Origin: Pseudaminobacter soli (ex Zhang et al. 2022)
Lineage (GTDB): Bacteria > Pseudomonadota > Alphaproteobacteria > Rhizobiales > Rhizobiaceae
NCBI RefSeq assembly: GCF_014595955.1
Contig: NZ_JABVCF010000006.1
Span: forward strand, 124,001-188,000
Direction of reading: 5' to 3'
Length of the DNA: 64,000 nt
A model generated the notes under the pieces. It saw only the letters and a list, made by a program, of their open reading frames with translations. It did not search any database and had not been told where the DNA came from. Position 1 is the stretch's first letter; every line of letters starts with the position of its first letter. Shown here one piece after another: positions 33,049-43,273 of the stretch. The position numbers and the translations under genes were made by a program.

Positions 33049-36000
33049 ATGTCGGTAGAAATCATTGGTCGCGCAGTCCTTGCGCCGGGCGCGGATTCAC
33101 CTGAGCAACTTTTCGAGGTCCTGCGGCAGCGCCGCTGCATGATCACCCGGGTGCCCGCCGATCGGTGGGACCAGTCCCGCTATTGGCACCCGCAGATCGG
33201 TACGCGTGGCAAAACCTACACTTTTGCTGCCGGCATCGTGGACGACTGCTTCAAGTTCGATGCGGCGGTATTCGGCCTCAGCCTGCGCGAAGCGCAGATG
33301 ATGGATCCGCAGCAGCGGATGGTCCTCCATCTCACCTGGCGGGCGCTCGAAAGCGCTAATCTCGACTATGCCGCCCTGCGCGAGCAGCGGATCGGCGTCT
33401 ATGTTGGCGCCTCGGCACTCGATCACGGCAACCTGGTGGTCGAGGATCCGGCAGCGGCGAGCCCCTACTTCATGACGGGCAATACGCTGTCGATCGTCTC
33501 CAACCGCATTTCGCACGTGTTCGGGCTGAACGGGCCGAGTCTTACCGTCGACACGGCCTGCTCGTCCTCCCTCGTCGCGCTCGATCTCGCCGTGAAGGCC
33601 CTCGAAGCCGGAGAAGTGGACACCGCGATCGTCGGCGGCGTCAATGCACTGACCCATCCCCTGCCCTTCGTCGGCTTCGCCCAGGCGCGGATGCTGTCAC
33701 CCGAGGGGCTCTGCCGCGCCTATGACAATGAGGGCATGGGCTACGTGCGCGCGGAAGGCGGCGCGGTCGTCATCCTTCGCCGTAGCGACCAGGCCCGTTC
33801 CAACGGAGACCACAGTTTCGCCCGGATTCTCGCGACTGCGGTCAACTCTGCGGGGCGGACGAACGGCATCTCGCTGCCTTCGGAAAAAGCCCAGGCGCAG
33901 TTGCTGAAGTCGCTCTACGAGCGCAACGGCATCGACGCCAACCGCCTTGCCTTTATCGAGGGCCACGGAACCGGCACCAAGGTGGGCGATCCGTCCGAAA
34001 TCTGGTCCATCGGAACCGTGGTCGGGGCGGCTCGCCGTGCACCGATTCCGATCGGCTCCATCAAGACCAATATCGGACACACCGAGCCCGCCTCCGGCCT
34101 CATGGGCCTGATGAAGGCGATGCTCGCGCTCGAGAACAACTGCTTTCCGGCGTCGCTGCATTTCGAGACGCCGAATGAGGCCGTCGACTTTGACGCGCTC
34201 AACGTGCACGTTGCTGCAGAGCCGATCGAGCTCTTGCGCGGGAAGCATGCGCGGCTCGCGGGCATCAATTCCTTCGGGTTCGGCGGAACCAACGCGCACG
34301 TCATCATCAGCGATCCTGAGGAAATCCGTGTGCCTCGCCAGGCAGAGCCGGCTGGCAAGGTCTTCCTTGCCAGCGCCCAGACGGCATCGGCCCTCGAGGC
34401 GCTACTCACCGATTACCGGGATGCGATCCGTAATGCCGATCCGGCGGAGCGCCGCAGGATCATCGCTTCGGCCGGGGCCAACCGGCCACATATGAAGCAT
34501 CGTTTCGCCGTGGCAGCCGACGATCCGGAGGCGATCGCCAAGGCCCTCGACGCGCGTGTGCGGGGACGCGACGCGCAGGAAGCAAGCGAGGCCGAGGCCT
34601 TGCGCGACCAGGCGAAGATTGCGTTCGTCTTTTCCGGAAACGGCTCGCAGTGGGCGGGCATGGGCATCGATGCCTATCGACGCAACACGGCGTTCCGCGA
34701 TCGCTTCAACGTCATCCATGCGCTGTTCCAGGTCCGCTCGCATATCAGCCTCGCCGACCTTCTGCTCGATCCCGAATTGGAGACGAAGCTACGCGATACC
34801 AAGATCGCGCAGCCCATGCTGTTCGCGATCCAGGCAGCGCTCGCGGACGTGCTCGGACTGATGGGCGTGCGTCCCGATGCGGTCTATGGACACTCCGTCG
34901 GCGAGGTTGCGGCGGCCTATGTGTCCGGGGCCCTCTCGCTCGTGGACGCCGTTTCCGTCATCGCCAAGCGGTCGTACCACCAGGATCGCCTCGCCGGATT
35001 GGGCAGGATGGCGGCGCTGCAACTTGGAGCAGAGGAAGCGCAGGCATTCTTCGAGCGCCATGGTCTCGACCACCTGGTCGTTGCTGCGGTCAACTCGAAG
35101 ACGTCGATCACGGCATCGGGCCCCAGCGAGCAGATCGAAGCGTTGAAGGAGAAGATGAAGGCCGAGCGCCTGGTCGGCTCAGTCCTCGACATCAACTACC
35201 CCTTCCACCATCCGCTCATCGAGGTCGCCAGGAAAGATTTCCTCGAAGACATGGCGCAGATCGCGCTCAGGCCCACCCAGATCCCGTTCATCTCGACCGT
35301 AACTGGTGGGATCCTGTCAGGAACCGCCCTTGATCCGGAGTACTGGTGGAGCAATGTTCGCGAGCCGGTGAACTTTCTTGGCGGCACCGAGTGCGCGCTC
35401 GATCTCGGCTGCGGCCTCTTCCTCGAGGTCGGACCTCGCCCCATCCTGTCGACCTACCTCAGGGAGACGATCCGCGAGCGGGCGACGGCCGCAGCCACGA
35501 TCCCGTCTCTTCTGCGCGATGAAAGCCCCGCCGACCCGGTCTCGGCCGTTTATTCGCGCATCATCGCCAATGGCGGCGCATTCGATCGCGCCAAGGCGTT
35601 CGGTTCACGCGATGCGCGGGTCGTGCTCCCGCCGCTTCCCTTCGAATCCGTGGAGATGCGCCACGAGTTCACGACCGATTCGGTCGACCTCTATGGCCGC
35701 CAGAACACACCCTACACGCTTGCCGGATGGCGGGTCGACACTTCGGGAGCCAGTTGGAAGAACCACATCGACGCGCAGCTCTTCCCGGACCTTGCCGAGC
35801 ATGTGGTGGACGGGAAAGCGATTCTTCCGGGAAGCGCATTCCTCGACATCGCCGTGTCGGCCGCCCGCCAGTTCCTGACCTCCGATCGGATCGAGATCTC
35901 CAATCTCGAGATCGTTCGCCCGCTCGACCTGTCCCCGGACCAGACGCGGGAACTTTCCACCACGATCTCCCCGTCGACCGGCGACATCGAGATCAGGTCA

Positions 36001-39000
36001 CGCGATCGCCTGAGCAGCGACGACTGGACGCTTCATGCGATGGCGAGGTGCCGCAAGATCAGTTCGGCCGAGCCAGAGCGCGTCGCCCCCGTCAAGCGCA
36101 TCGCGAAGAAATTGAGCGGCTCCGAAGTCTATGAGACCGCCCGCAAGCTCGGTCTCGACTACGGACCGAGCTTCCAATTGCTCGCCCAGGCAATCCCAGT
36201 CAGCGAGGGACATGCCGAGGTTTCCCTCAAGCCCCCACTGCCGACCCGCAATCCCTATCTGGAATACAGCCTGCATCCGGTTTCGGTCGATGCGGTCTTC
36301 CACGGCTTGCTCGGGGTATTCGCCGATACCTCGGCCGAGATGCGCGACGCTCCCTACGTCCCGGTCCGGATCGGTTCGGCGCGGATCTATCGCATCGGAG
36401 AAACCGTCACAGGAGCCCGCATCGACACGCGACGGGCTTCCCGCAGTTCGATCCAGGCGGATTTCAGCTTCGTCAACGAAAGCGGCGAGGTGGTGGCGAG
36501 GTTCGAGGATTGCCGTTTCCGGCGGACCTATCTGCGCCAGCGCAAGCCGCTCGCCAGCGTCAGCTACCATCAGGCCCGAGTGCCTAGCAGCCTGAGCCTG
36601 CGCAAGCCGTTGGATCGGGCCGACAGCAAGTCGCGCTCGCTGACCTTCATCAAGTCAGAGGGTCAGGAGCAGGGAGACGGTTCCTCGCAAATGCTCGAGG
36701 CTGCGGTCTTCCGGTCCTGCTACGATATCGCACGCAGGCTCTGCACTGGCCCAAGACTGGCGGTTGCGCACCGATTGCCCGGAGATCAGGATTTCCAGCA
36801 TTTCCTCTCGAACTGCCTGAACACCCTGGTCGATATCGGGCTCGCCGAGCAGGACGAAACCGGCTGGGCGCTGAAGAGCGACTGTTCGCTCCCTCCGGTG
36901 TCAGACATTCTGAACGTGATCTATCGGGAGCGCCCGGACCGGATTGCCGAAATCACCGCGATCAATGGCGTCTATGCGGAGGCATTGTCGCGCCTCGAGG
37001 TCCGCGGGTCCGCGATGGATTCCACCGGCACAGAAGACACTGCGCGCTCGGGCTCGCAAGGTGTCGGCGAGACGACGTTGGAAGCTTTGCGGGCAAGTGC
37101 TCCGGCGGCCTCGGCGCGGGCGAAGATGGTGACCGCAGGGCTCGAGGAAGCTGTCGGGGCTCTGCGTCACGACGCTCCCGTTCGCACGATCGTTGAACTT
37201 GGCACCGTATCGCGGTCGCTTTCCGAGAGTCTGGCCAGGACCGCGGCACGGCATGGCAGCAGGCTCGTCATTGTCGAAACGCGGCCGGAAGCGTTCGATG
37301 AACTGAGCATTGCCTTCGAGCACAGGCCGGAAGTGTCCGTTGTGAAGCCCTCCGAGACCCGTTCGGTCGGACATGCGGATATCATCGTCAGCGCCGCCGA
37401 CCACGCCTTCTCACTGCTTAGTTCCGACGCCGATGTGGAGCCGCTGCTCGGGCCAGCGACGCGCCTTCTGCTTTGCGCTCCCGATGCGGGGCCTCTGGCG
37501 GACTTCATCCATGGGCTTATGCCGGGATGGTTCGACCGCAGCAAGGATGTCGACTTCCCTGTCGGCCAGTTCGCGAATGTTGATGACTGGAGCGCACTGC
37601 TGCGCACCCTCCAGGTGGATGATGGGTCGGCCGTACAACACCAACTTGCCGATGGCGCCGTCGTTTCGATCGAAGGGATAGCCATGCGGCGTGCGCCGCG
37701 CACTGCGGCGCATGAAGTCAGCGGCGGCTTGCTCGTTGCCTCGGCGGATGTCCTGTCGAAGGCCAAGGCCGATCTCGACCGCTCGCTCATTGCAGCCGTG
37801 GCGATCGGCGGCCACTCCGAAGCCGACAGAAACCTTATCTCCAAAGCGGTCCAGAAGCTCGACGGTGACACCAGACTGATATTCATCCCGGAACAAGTCG
37901 AAGGGGACGGATCGAACTGGCTCGCCTCGAACGTGATGAAGCTCGGCATGATCGCGGGACTGCTGGACGGTGTGCCTGAAAACGGAGCCGACGAGGGGCA
38001 AAGGCGGAAGCAGCTTGCGATCCTCGTCGCAAAAGAGCATGCCGGAGTCGCTTCGGCCACTACCGATGTCCCGCCACTCTCGCATTCGGCAGCAAGCAGC
38101 GACGGCCTGCATGCCTATGCTCGCGTCCTGCGGAACGAATTCCCCGGGATCGAGGTGCATTGGGTCGAACTGACCAATACCGCAAAATCCGACCTGGCAG
38201 AGCGGGCGGAACTCGCCTTGTCGCTGATCTCTCAGGCCAGCGGAAACCGCGAATGGGCGCTCGATGCGGCAACCGGAGACGCGGACGAGGTTCGCGTCGT
38301 ACCTGGCCCGTTGAGCAACGCCCAACTGGCGACGTCCAGCTTCTCCGCGGCCACGATCCGTCAGGACGTGACCTCGCAGGTCACGAGCCTGGTCTGGGAG
38401 GAGACTTCCGTCCCCTCGCCCGGCCTCGACGAAGTGCTGATCGAAGTGGCGGCGGCAGGCCTGAACTTCCGGGACGTCATGTGGGCCATGGGCATGCTGC
38501 CCGAGGAGGCGCTCGAGGATGGCTTCGCCGGCCCGACGATCGGCATGGAGTGTGCCGGCAAAGTCGTGGCAATCGGCGCCGAGGTGAGCGACCTCGCCCC
38601 TGGCGACCTCGTCATGGCGGTGGCCCCGGCAGCCTTCTCGACCCACGTCCGCGTCAAGCGCTCGGGTGTCGCGAGACTGCCGGACGGCGTCGACCCGGTG
38701 GCCGGCGCCACCCTGCCGGTCGCCTTCCTGACCGCCTACTATGCGCTGGTCGAACTCGGGCGACTGAGGGAGGGAGAAACCGTGCTCGTGCACGGCGCGG
38801 CCGGCGGCGTTGGGCTCGCCGCGCTCAGTGTCGCGAAAAGCCGCGGCGCCAAGGTCATCGCCACCGCGGGCTCGCTGGAGAAGCGCCGGCTCCTGGAGAC
38901 GCTCGGCGCCGACTATGTCTTCAACTCCCGCAGCCTCGACTTCGTCGACGACGTCCTGTCGGTGACGGATGGAGCCGGCGTCGACATGGTGCTCAACTCG

Positions 39001-40563
39001 CTCTTCTCGGAGGCGATGGAGCGCAGCCTGTCGCTGCTGAAGCCGTTCGGCCGTTTCCTTGAGCTCGGGAAGCGCGACTTCTATGGCGACACGAAGATCG
39101 GACTCAGGCCATTCCGTAGGAATATCAGCTACTTCGGCATCGATGCTGACCAATTGCTCAATGCCCAGCCAGAGCTCAGCGCATCGCTTCTGGCGCAGTT
39201 GTCCTCGATGTTCGAGAAGGGCGAACTGACGCCGTTGCCCTATCGCGCGTTCCGGGCTGACGAGATCGTCGACGCCTTCAGGCTCATGCAGTCGTCCGGC
39301 CATATCGGAAAGATCGTGGTCGTGCCGCCGGCGGCCGGCGTGGACACCGTCCGGAAAGCCCAAGGCCCCGGCCTCAAGATCGATGCCGACGGAATTCACC
39401 TGGTGCTCGGCGGGATCGGGGGCTTCGGGCTGGGCGCAGCCAACTGGCTCGTGGATAAGGGCGCGAAGAAGGTTGCACTCTGCTCGCGCCGCGGCGTCGC
39501 TGACGAAGCTACGACGGCGGCGATGAAGAAGTGGGCAGCCCAGGGTATGACCGCCAAGCTTTATGCTTGCGACATCACGAATGAGTCCGCGGTCGGTGCG
39601 ATGCTCGACGCAATCCGCTCGGATGGCCCGCTGAAGACGGTCGTCCACGCCGCGATGGTGCTCGACGACCGGATGATCGAGAACCTCACGGAGGAGCGCG
39701 TCAGTGCCGTGGTCGAGCCGAAAGCAAAGGGGGCGGCCATTTTCGACCGGCTGGCCCGGAGCGACCAGCTCGACAACTTCATCATGTTCTCGTCGGCGAC
39801 GACCCTTGTCGGCAATCCCGGCCAGGCGAACTATGTCGCGGCCAACGGCTATCTCGAAGGTCTGGCCAAGGAGCGCCGCCGGGTCGGCCTGCCTGCGCTG
39901 GCGGTCGGCTTTGGGGCGATCTCCGACACGGGTTTCCTCACGCGCAATGCCGACGTGAACGAAATCCTGTCGAAGCGCATCGGCAAGACTGGGATGACAG
40001 CCGCCCAGGCGCTCGCGTACGTGGACGATTACATCGCCCGCGATCCAGGCGACGTGGACGCTGCCGTGGTCGCCATCGCGGACATCGACATGGGCATGGC
40101 GCGCAATCTTAAGACCGTATCCGGTCCGCTGTTCGAGATCGTTGCGCGGTCGTCGCGTGGCGAGGTCTCCGGTGCGGACGGCGATACGATCGACCTTGCA
40201 GCGCTGGTCGCCGGCAAGGCGCCGGAAGCAGGCGAGAAGGCGATCTTCCAACTCGTGGCAACAGAGATCGCCTCGATCCTGAGGATTCCGGCGAGCGATA
40301 TCTCTCCGCTGAAGGTCATAAAGGACATCGGCCTGGACAGCCTGATGGCCATGGAACTCGGAATGAACTTCCGGCAGAAGACCGGATTCGAGATGCCCCT
40401 TTCGAGTGTCACGCAAAGCACTACGGTCGGGGACGTGGCGCGAAAGCTTTATCAGAAGGTGGTCGAACGCTCCGAACCTACGCAGCAGCAGGGTGTTGAC
40501 GCGATGGTCGTGGACCACCTCGCAGCGCTCCACGCCAACCGCGCTCAGGCAGGCGCACAATGA
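33049..40563 (+). CDS. rkpA: Type I modular polyketide/fatty acid synthase, RkpA-like
   Basis: 2504-residue multienzyme. Domains in order: KS about 1-425 (Cys171 in DTACSSS, His306 in GHGTGT, His344 in NIGHTEP); AT about 525-830 (Ser616 in GHSVGE); DH about 890-1160 (His918 in HVVDGKAILP, Asp1081); a 600-residue stretch resembling a degenerate methyltransferase (VELG at 1382 without the full SAM motif) and a structural pseudo-KR (GLHAYARVLRNEFPG); ER about 1770-2085 (VLVHGAAGGVG at 1912-1922); KR about 2110-2300 (GGIGGFG, Ser2249, Tyr2262, Asn2266); ACP about 2400-2475 (Ser2431 in GLDSL). All reductive sites look intact, so it can build saturated chains like a fungal or animal FAS. No thioesterase. 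The stop overlaps the oxoamine synthase gene (ATGA), which probably offloads the chain. Matches RkpA of rhizobial capsule loci. Confidence 0.95.
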   Translation: MSVEIIGRAVLAPGADSPEQLFEVLRQRRCMITRVPADRWDQSRYWHPQIGTRGKTYTFAAGIVDDCFKFDAAVFGLSLREAQMMDPQQRMVLHLTWRALESANLDYAALREQRIGVYVGASALDHGNLVVEDPAAASPYFMTGNTLSIVSNRISHVFGLNGPSLTVDTACSSSLVALDLAVKALEAGEVDTAIVGGVNALTHPLPFVGFAQARMLSPEGLCRAYDNEGMGYVRAEGGAVVILRRSDQARSNGDHSFARILATAVNSAGRTNGISLPSEKAQAQLLKSLYERNGIDANRLAFIEGHGTGTKVGDPSEIWSIGTVVGAARRAPIPIGSIKTNIGHTEPASGLMGLMKAMLALENNCFPASLHFETPNEAVDFDALNVHVAAEPIELLRGKHARLAGINSFGFGGTNAHVIISDPEEIRVPRQAEPAGKVFLASAQTASALEALLTDYRDAIRNADPAERRRIIASAGANRPHMKHRFAVAADDPEAIAKALDARVRGRDAQEASEAEALRDQAKIAFVFSGNGSQWAGMGIDAYRRNTAFRDRFNVIHALFQVRSHISLADLLLDPELETKLRDTKIAQPMLFAIQAALADVLGLMGVRPDAVYGHSVGEVAAAYVSGALSLVDAVSVIAKRSYHQDRLAGLGRMAALQLGAEEAQAFFERHGLDHLVVAAVNSKTSITASGPSEQIEALKEKMKAERLVGSVLDINYPFHHPLIEVARKDFLEDMAQIALRPTQIPFISTVTGGILSGTALDPEYWWSNVREPVNFLGGTECALDLGCGLFLEVGPRPILSTYLRETIRERATAAATIPSLLRDESPADPVSAVYSRIIANGGAFDRAKAFGSRDARVVLPPLPFESVEMRHEFTTDSVDLYGRQNTPYTLAGWRVDTSGASWKNHIDAQLFPDLAEHVVDGKAILPGSAFLDIAVSAARQFLTSDRIEISNLEIVRPLDLSPDQTRELSTTISPSTGDIEIRSRDRLSSDDWTLHAMARCRKISSAEPERVAPVKRIAKKLSGSEVYETARKLGLDYGPSFQLLAQAIPVSEGHAEVSLKPPLPTRNPYLEYSLHPVSVDAVFHGLLGVFADTSAEMRDAPYVPVRIGSARIYRIGETVTGARIDTRRASRSSIQADFSFVNESGEVVARFEDCRFRRTYLRQRKPLASVSYHQARVPSSLSLRKPLDRADSKSRSLTFIKSEGQEQGDGSSQMLEAAVFRSCYDIARRLCTGPRLAVAHRLPGDQDFQHFLSNCLNTLVDIGLAEQDETGWALKSDCSLPPVSDILNVIYRERPDRIAEITAINGVYAEALSRLEVRGSAMDSTGTEDTARSGSQGVGETTLEALRASAPAASARAKMVTAGLEEAVGALRHDAPVRTIVELGTVSRSLSESLARTAARHGSRLVIVETRPEAFDELSIAFEHRPEVSVVKPSETRSVGHADIIVSAADHAFSLLSSDADVEPLLGPATRLLLCAPDAGPLADFIHGLMPGWFDRSKDVDFPVGQFANVDDWSALLRTLQVDDGSAVQHQLADGAVVSIEGIAMRRAPRTAAHEVSGGLLVASADVLSKAKADLDRSLIAAVAIGGHSEADRNLISKAVQKLDGDTRLIFIPEQVEGDGSNWLASNVMKLGMIAGLLDGVPENGADEGQRRKQLAILVAKEHAGVASATTDVPPLSHSAASSDGLHAYARVLRNEFPGIEVHWVELTNTAKSDLAERAELALSLISQASGNREWALDAATGDADEVRVVPGPLSNAQLATSSFSAATIRQDVTSQVTSLVWEETSVPSPGLDEVLIEVAAAGLNFRDVMWAMGMLPEEALEDGFAGPTIGMECAGKVVAIGAEVSDLAPGDLVMAVAPAAFSTHVRVKRSGVARLPDGVDPVAGATLPVAFLTAYYALVELGRLREGETVLVHGAAGGVGLAALSVAKSRGAKVIATAGSLEKRRLLETLGADYVFNSRSLDFVDDVLSVTDGAGVDMVLNSLFSEAMERSLSLLKPFGRFLELGKRDFYGDTKIGLRPFRRNISYFGIDADQLLNAQPELSASLLAQLSSMFEKGELTPLPYRAFRADEIVDAFRLMQSSGHIGKIVVVPPAAGVDTVRKAQGPGLKIDADGIHLVLGGIGGFGLGAANWLVDKGAKKVALCSRRGVADEATTAAMKKWAAQGMTAKLYACDITNESAVGAMLDAIRSDGPLKTVVHAAMVLDDRMIENLTEERVSAVVEPKAKGAAIFDRLARSDQLDNFIMFSSATTLVGNPGQANYVAANGYLEGLAKERRRVGLPALAVGFGAISDTGFLTRNADVNEILSKRIGKTGMTAAQALAYVDDYIARDPGDVDAAVVAIADIDMGMARNLKTVSGPLFEIVARSSRGEVSGADGDTIDLAALVAGKAPEAGEKAIFQLVATEIASILRIPASDISPLKVIKDIGLDSLMAMELGMNFRQKTGFEMPLSSVTQSTTVGDVARKLYQKVVERSEPTQQQGVDAMVVDHLAALHANRAQAGAQ

Positions 40564-41957
40564 CGGGCCGGCGCAAGGAGGGTGATCCCTCCCTCGTCCG
40601 CGATCAGGTCCTATCGTTCATGAAGGACCATGCACGTGCTGGCGCACAGAGGCGCCAGACGCGGGCGCCCTCTCCGTCGGTGGCGCATGCGGCCACAGCC
40701 TTCTCCGACCTGCCCGAATACAAGCAGATCATGGCCCAGGAGACGGCCGGGGAATTGCTTGGCATCGGCAATCCCTTCTTCCGTAGCCACGAGGGCGCGG
40801 CCAGCGCTACCACGGTGGTCGACGGCAGGTCGCTGATCAATTTCGCGTCCTACGACTATCTCGGGTTCAACAGGCATCCCGAGGTGCTCCGTGCCAGCAA
40901 GGATGCCATCGAGCGTTACGGCATCTCCGCTTCGGCGAGCCGGGTGGTCGCCGGCGAGCGTCCGGCCCATCACGAACTGGAGGAGAAGCTCGCCTCCTTC
41001 TACGAAGCCGAAGCCGCCGTCGTCTTCGTCAGCGGCTACCTGACCAATGTCACGACGATCGGCACCCTGCTCGGCCCGGAAGATCTCATCCTCCATGACG
41101 AGTTCATCCACAACAGCGCTCTCGTCGGCGCCAAGCTCTCGGGCGCGCATCGCCGCTGGTTCCGGCACAACGACGTGGCGGAACTGGAGAAGATCCTGCA
41201 GTCGACCGAGGGCCGATACAGGCGCGTGCTCGTCGTCGTGGAGGGCGTGTACTCCATGGACGGCGATATCGCCGACCTGCCAAAACTGATCGAGCTGAAG
41301 TCGCGCTTTGGCTTCTGGCTGATGGTGGACGAGGCCCATGCACTCGGCGTTATCGGGAAAACCGGCCGGGGTACTTCGGAGCACACCGGCTGCAATCCGC
41401 GCGACGTCGACATCTGGATGGGCACCCTTTCCAAGACGACCGCGAGCTGCGGCGGCTATATTGCCGGCAGCAAGGCGCTCGTCACCTTGCTCAAAGGCGC
41501 CGCGGGTGGCTTCGTCTACAGCGTCGGCCTAGCGCCGGCTTTGGCCGCCAGCGCGCGGACCGCCCTAGAACTCATCGACCGCGAGCCGGAACGCGTCGCG
41601 CGCATGCAGAGCAACGGCAAGCTGTTCTTCGAACTTGCCCGGGCGCGGGGGCTGGACACAGGGGTGAGCGTCGGCTGCTCGGTGATCCCCCTGATCGTCG
41701 GCGACTCTATGCGCGCGGCGCAGTTGTCGAACGATCTTCTTGCGGCAGGCATCAACGTGATGCCGATCATCCACCCGGCGGTGCCCGAGGGCCTGGCGCG
41801 CCTGCGCTTTTTCATCACGAGCGAGCACACGCCCCAGCAGATCGAGTTCACCGTCGCGACCACGGCCGAGAAGCTGCAGGCGCTGGTTTCCCGGAACTTC
41901 GGCGTCGGTTCCGTCGATATCGAGGCGGTGCTGCGCAGGATGGCCGGAGAAAGCTAG
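40560..41957 (+). CDS. rkpG: PLP-dependent alpha-oxoamine synthase, RkpG-like
   Basis: 465-residue fold-type I PLP enzyme of the alpha-oxoamine synthase group (5-aminolevulinate synthase, KBL, BioF, serine palmitoyltransferase). Family features: NFASYDYLGFNRHPEV, SASRVVAGERPAHHELE, the cofactor-stacking histidine in LHDEFIHNSALVGAKLSGA, MVDEAHALGVIGKTGRG and the PLP lysine Lys292 in GTLSKTTASCGG. A non-family N-terminal extension of about 80 residues could dock on the PKS carrier domain. Start overlaps the PKS stop (ATGA). It would join the PKS-bound acyl chain to an amino acid with decarboxylation, releasing an aminoketone. Literature on RkpG of Sinorhizobium calls it acyltransferase-like. 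Its stop shares the tetranucleotide CTAG with the converging gene. Confidence 0.94.
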   Translation: MTGRRKEGDPSLVRDQVLSFMKDHARAGAQRRQTRAPSPSVAHAATAFSDLPEYKQIMAQETAGELLGIGNPFFRSHEGAASATTVVDGRSLINFASYDYLGFNRHPEVLRASKDAIERYGISASASRVVAGERPAHHELEEKLASFYEAEAAVVFVSGYLTNVTTIGTLLGPEDLILHDEFIHNSALVGAKLSGAHRRWFRHNDVAELEKILQSTEGRYRRVLVVVEGVYSMDGDIADLPKLIELKSRFGFWLMVDEAHALGVIGKTGRGTSEHTGCNPRDVDIWMGTLSKTTASCGGYIAGSKALVTLLKGAAGGFVYSVGLAPALAASARTALELIDREPERVARMQSNGKLFFELARARGLDTGVSVGCSVIPLIVGDSMRAAQLSNDLLAAGINVMPIIHPAVPEGLARLRFFITSEHTPQQIEFTVATTAEKLQALVSRNFGVGSVDIEAVLRRMAGES

Positions 41958-43273
41958 CCGGCACGCTCGGTCAGGCTAGCGCCTGACTTCAAGGGCCGCG
42001 AGCGCGGCGGCTTGGAGACGAAGCCGCCGGGCTCGTTGACCGAGCCCTCGTCGAAGCGCCATGCAATCGCCTTGGCCGCGGCGTTCACGCCCTTCTGGGA
42101 GTAGAAGTTGCCGCGCACGTGGATCGTGACGGCTATCAGGCGGATGAACGCGTTCAATAGCGCCTCGTCGGGCGTTGTCGCCTCCTGCCAGAAGCGGTCG
42201 ATCGGCAGGGACGAGGTCAGGCCGGGAATGTCATAGATCGCGAGGCCCAGCGTCTTGAGCGGACGTCCCTGTTGGAGACAGACGAGCCCGGCGGTCGAGT
42301 TGATCGTGATGGCGCCGGCGGAGCCTGCGAGCATGCGGGTAAGATTGCCGCCGTCGATGAAGAACACTCGGTCGGGAACACCGTACTTTTCCGCCAGATC
42401 GGATACCTTCGCCTTCCAGTCGACGAGGCCATTGTCGAGCGGATGGACCTTCACCAGCAGCCGGGAATTCGACGCCGCATTCGCCCCGAACGACCCGATG
42501 ACGAGGTCGATCGCCTCCAACTGGCTCCGGAAGGTGGAATAGGACCTGATCTGGTAGTCCGTCTCCAATTGCAGGGGGAAGATGAAGTAAGGAGCGTCGT
42601 CGGCGAGCACCTTCTTCAGCGTTTCCTCGCGCTCCCGTGTGCGTCGCTTCGCCTTCATGAGACGTGCGATCCAGCCGGCATATTCCGCCAGCGGGTGATA
42701 GATCGCATGCCAGCGGTAGTGCGGATAGAGGAACCAGAGGAAGACGTTCGGAAGGTTGAACATCAGGTCATAGACAGCCTCGTAGAAGAAACTGTGCTCG
42801 AACTGCGGCGCGAACTCGGGTTCCGGCAGGTGTCTGGCGGCCTCGAAAATGGCGTCCGGGTCCGCCGGAAAATGCGAGTGGTGGCCGCTCCCGCCAATCT
42901 CGACTCTTACCCAGTCGGGGCGCAGATATCCCATCTCCACGGTGTAGATCTTGATGGTGCGCGCCCTGGCGGCCATGATCGCTGCGACGTGATGCGGCCG
43001 CTCTTCGCCGAGAAGGACGATGCCGGTCACACCTTGTGCATCCATCAGCGCCGCCACATAGGCCGGCCAGTCCTCGATGCGACCCCGATAGTTGACTGCG
43101 CCCGGCCGACGCCAGAACATCCAGTCACCCGCACAGAGATTGACCCGGATGCAACGGTGGCCAAGCGCCTCCAACTTGTCGGCGATCCTCGCGAAGAGCG
43201 GCGAGGACGGCCCCTGAAGGAACAGAAAGGTCTCACGCGGCGATCTTGTCTCGCCCTTCGCTCCGGGCGTCAT
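41954..43273 (-). CDS. rkpJ: KpsS-like capsule polysaccharide protein, RkpJ-like
   Basis: 439-residue cytoplasmic protein of the capsule polysaccharide biosynthesis family (KpsS/KpsC, LipB). Telling motifs are the N-terminal FLFLQGPSSPLFARIADKLEALGH, GDWMFW, LGEERPHH, VEMGYLRPDWVRVEIGG, FPLQLETDYQIRSYS, VKVHPLDNGLVDW and INSTAGLVCLQQGRP; the last three are typical for this GT-B-like group. In Escherichia coli group 2 capsules, KpsS starts a Kdo linker on the lipid acceptor. The start overlaps the LtaS-like gene's stop (ATGA). It ends tail-to-tail with the oxoamine synthase gene: CTAG at 41954-41957 provides the TAG stop on each strand. This gene pair faces opposite to the PKS and oxoamine synthase genes. 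Confidence 0.92.
   Translation of the reverse strand: MTPGAKGETRSPRETFLFLQGPSSPLFARIADKLEALGHRCIRVNLCAGDWMFWRRPGAVNYRGRIEDWPAYVAALMDAQGVTGIVLLGEERPHHVAAIMAARARTIKIYTVEMGYLRPDWVRVEIGGSGHHSHFPADPDAIFEAARHLPEPEFAPQFEHSFFYEAVYDLMFNLPNVFLWFLYPHYRWHAIYHPLAEYAGWIARLMKAKRRTREREETLKKVLADDAPYFIFPLQLETDYQIRSYSTFRSQLEAIDLVIGSFGANAASNSRLLVKVHPLDNGLVDWKAKVSDLAEKYGVPDRVFFIDGGNLTRMLAGSAGAITINSTAGLVCLQQGRPLKTLGLAIYDIPGLTSSLPIDRFWQEATTPDEALLNAFIRLIAVTIHVRGNFYSQKGVNAAAKAIAWRFDEGSVNEPGGFVSKPPRSRPLKSGASLTERAG

Noticed and set aside
37411-40560. 1049-codon open frame opposite the 3' half of the PKS gene
   Set aside because: Shadow of high-GC third-position bias; no domain motifs, whereas the plus strand has complete ER, KR and ACP sites.
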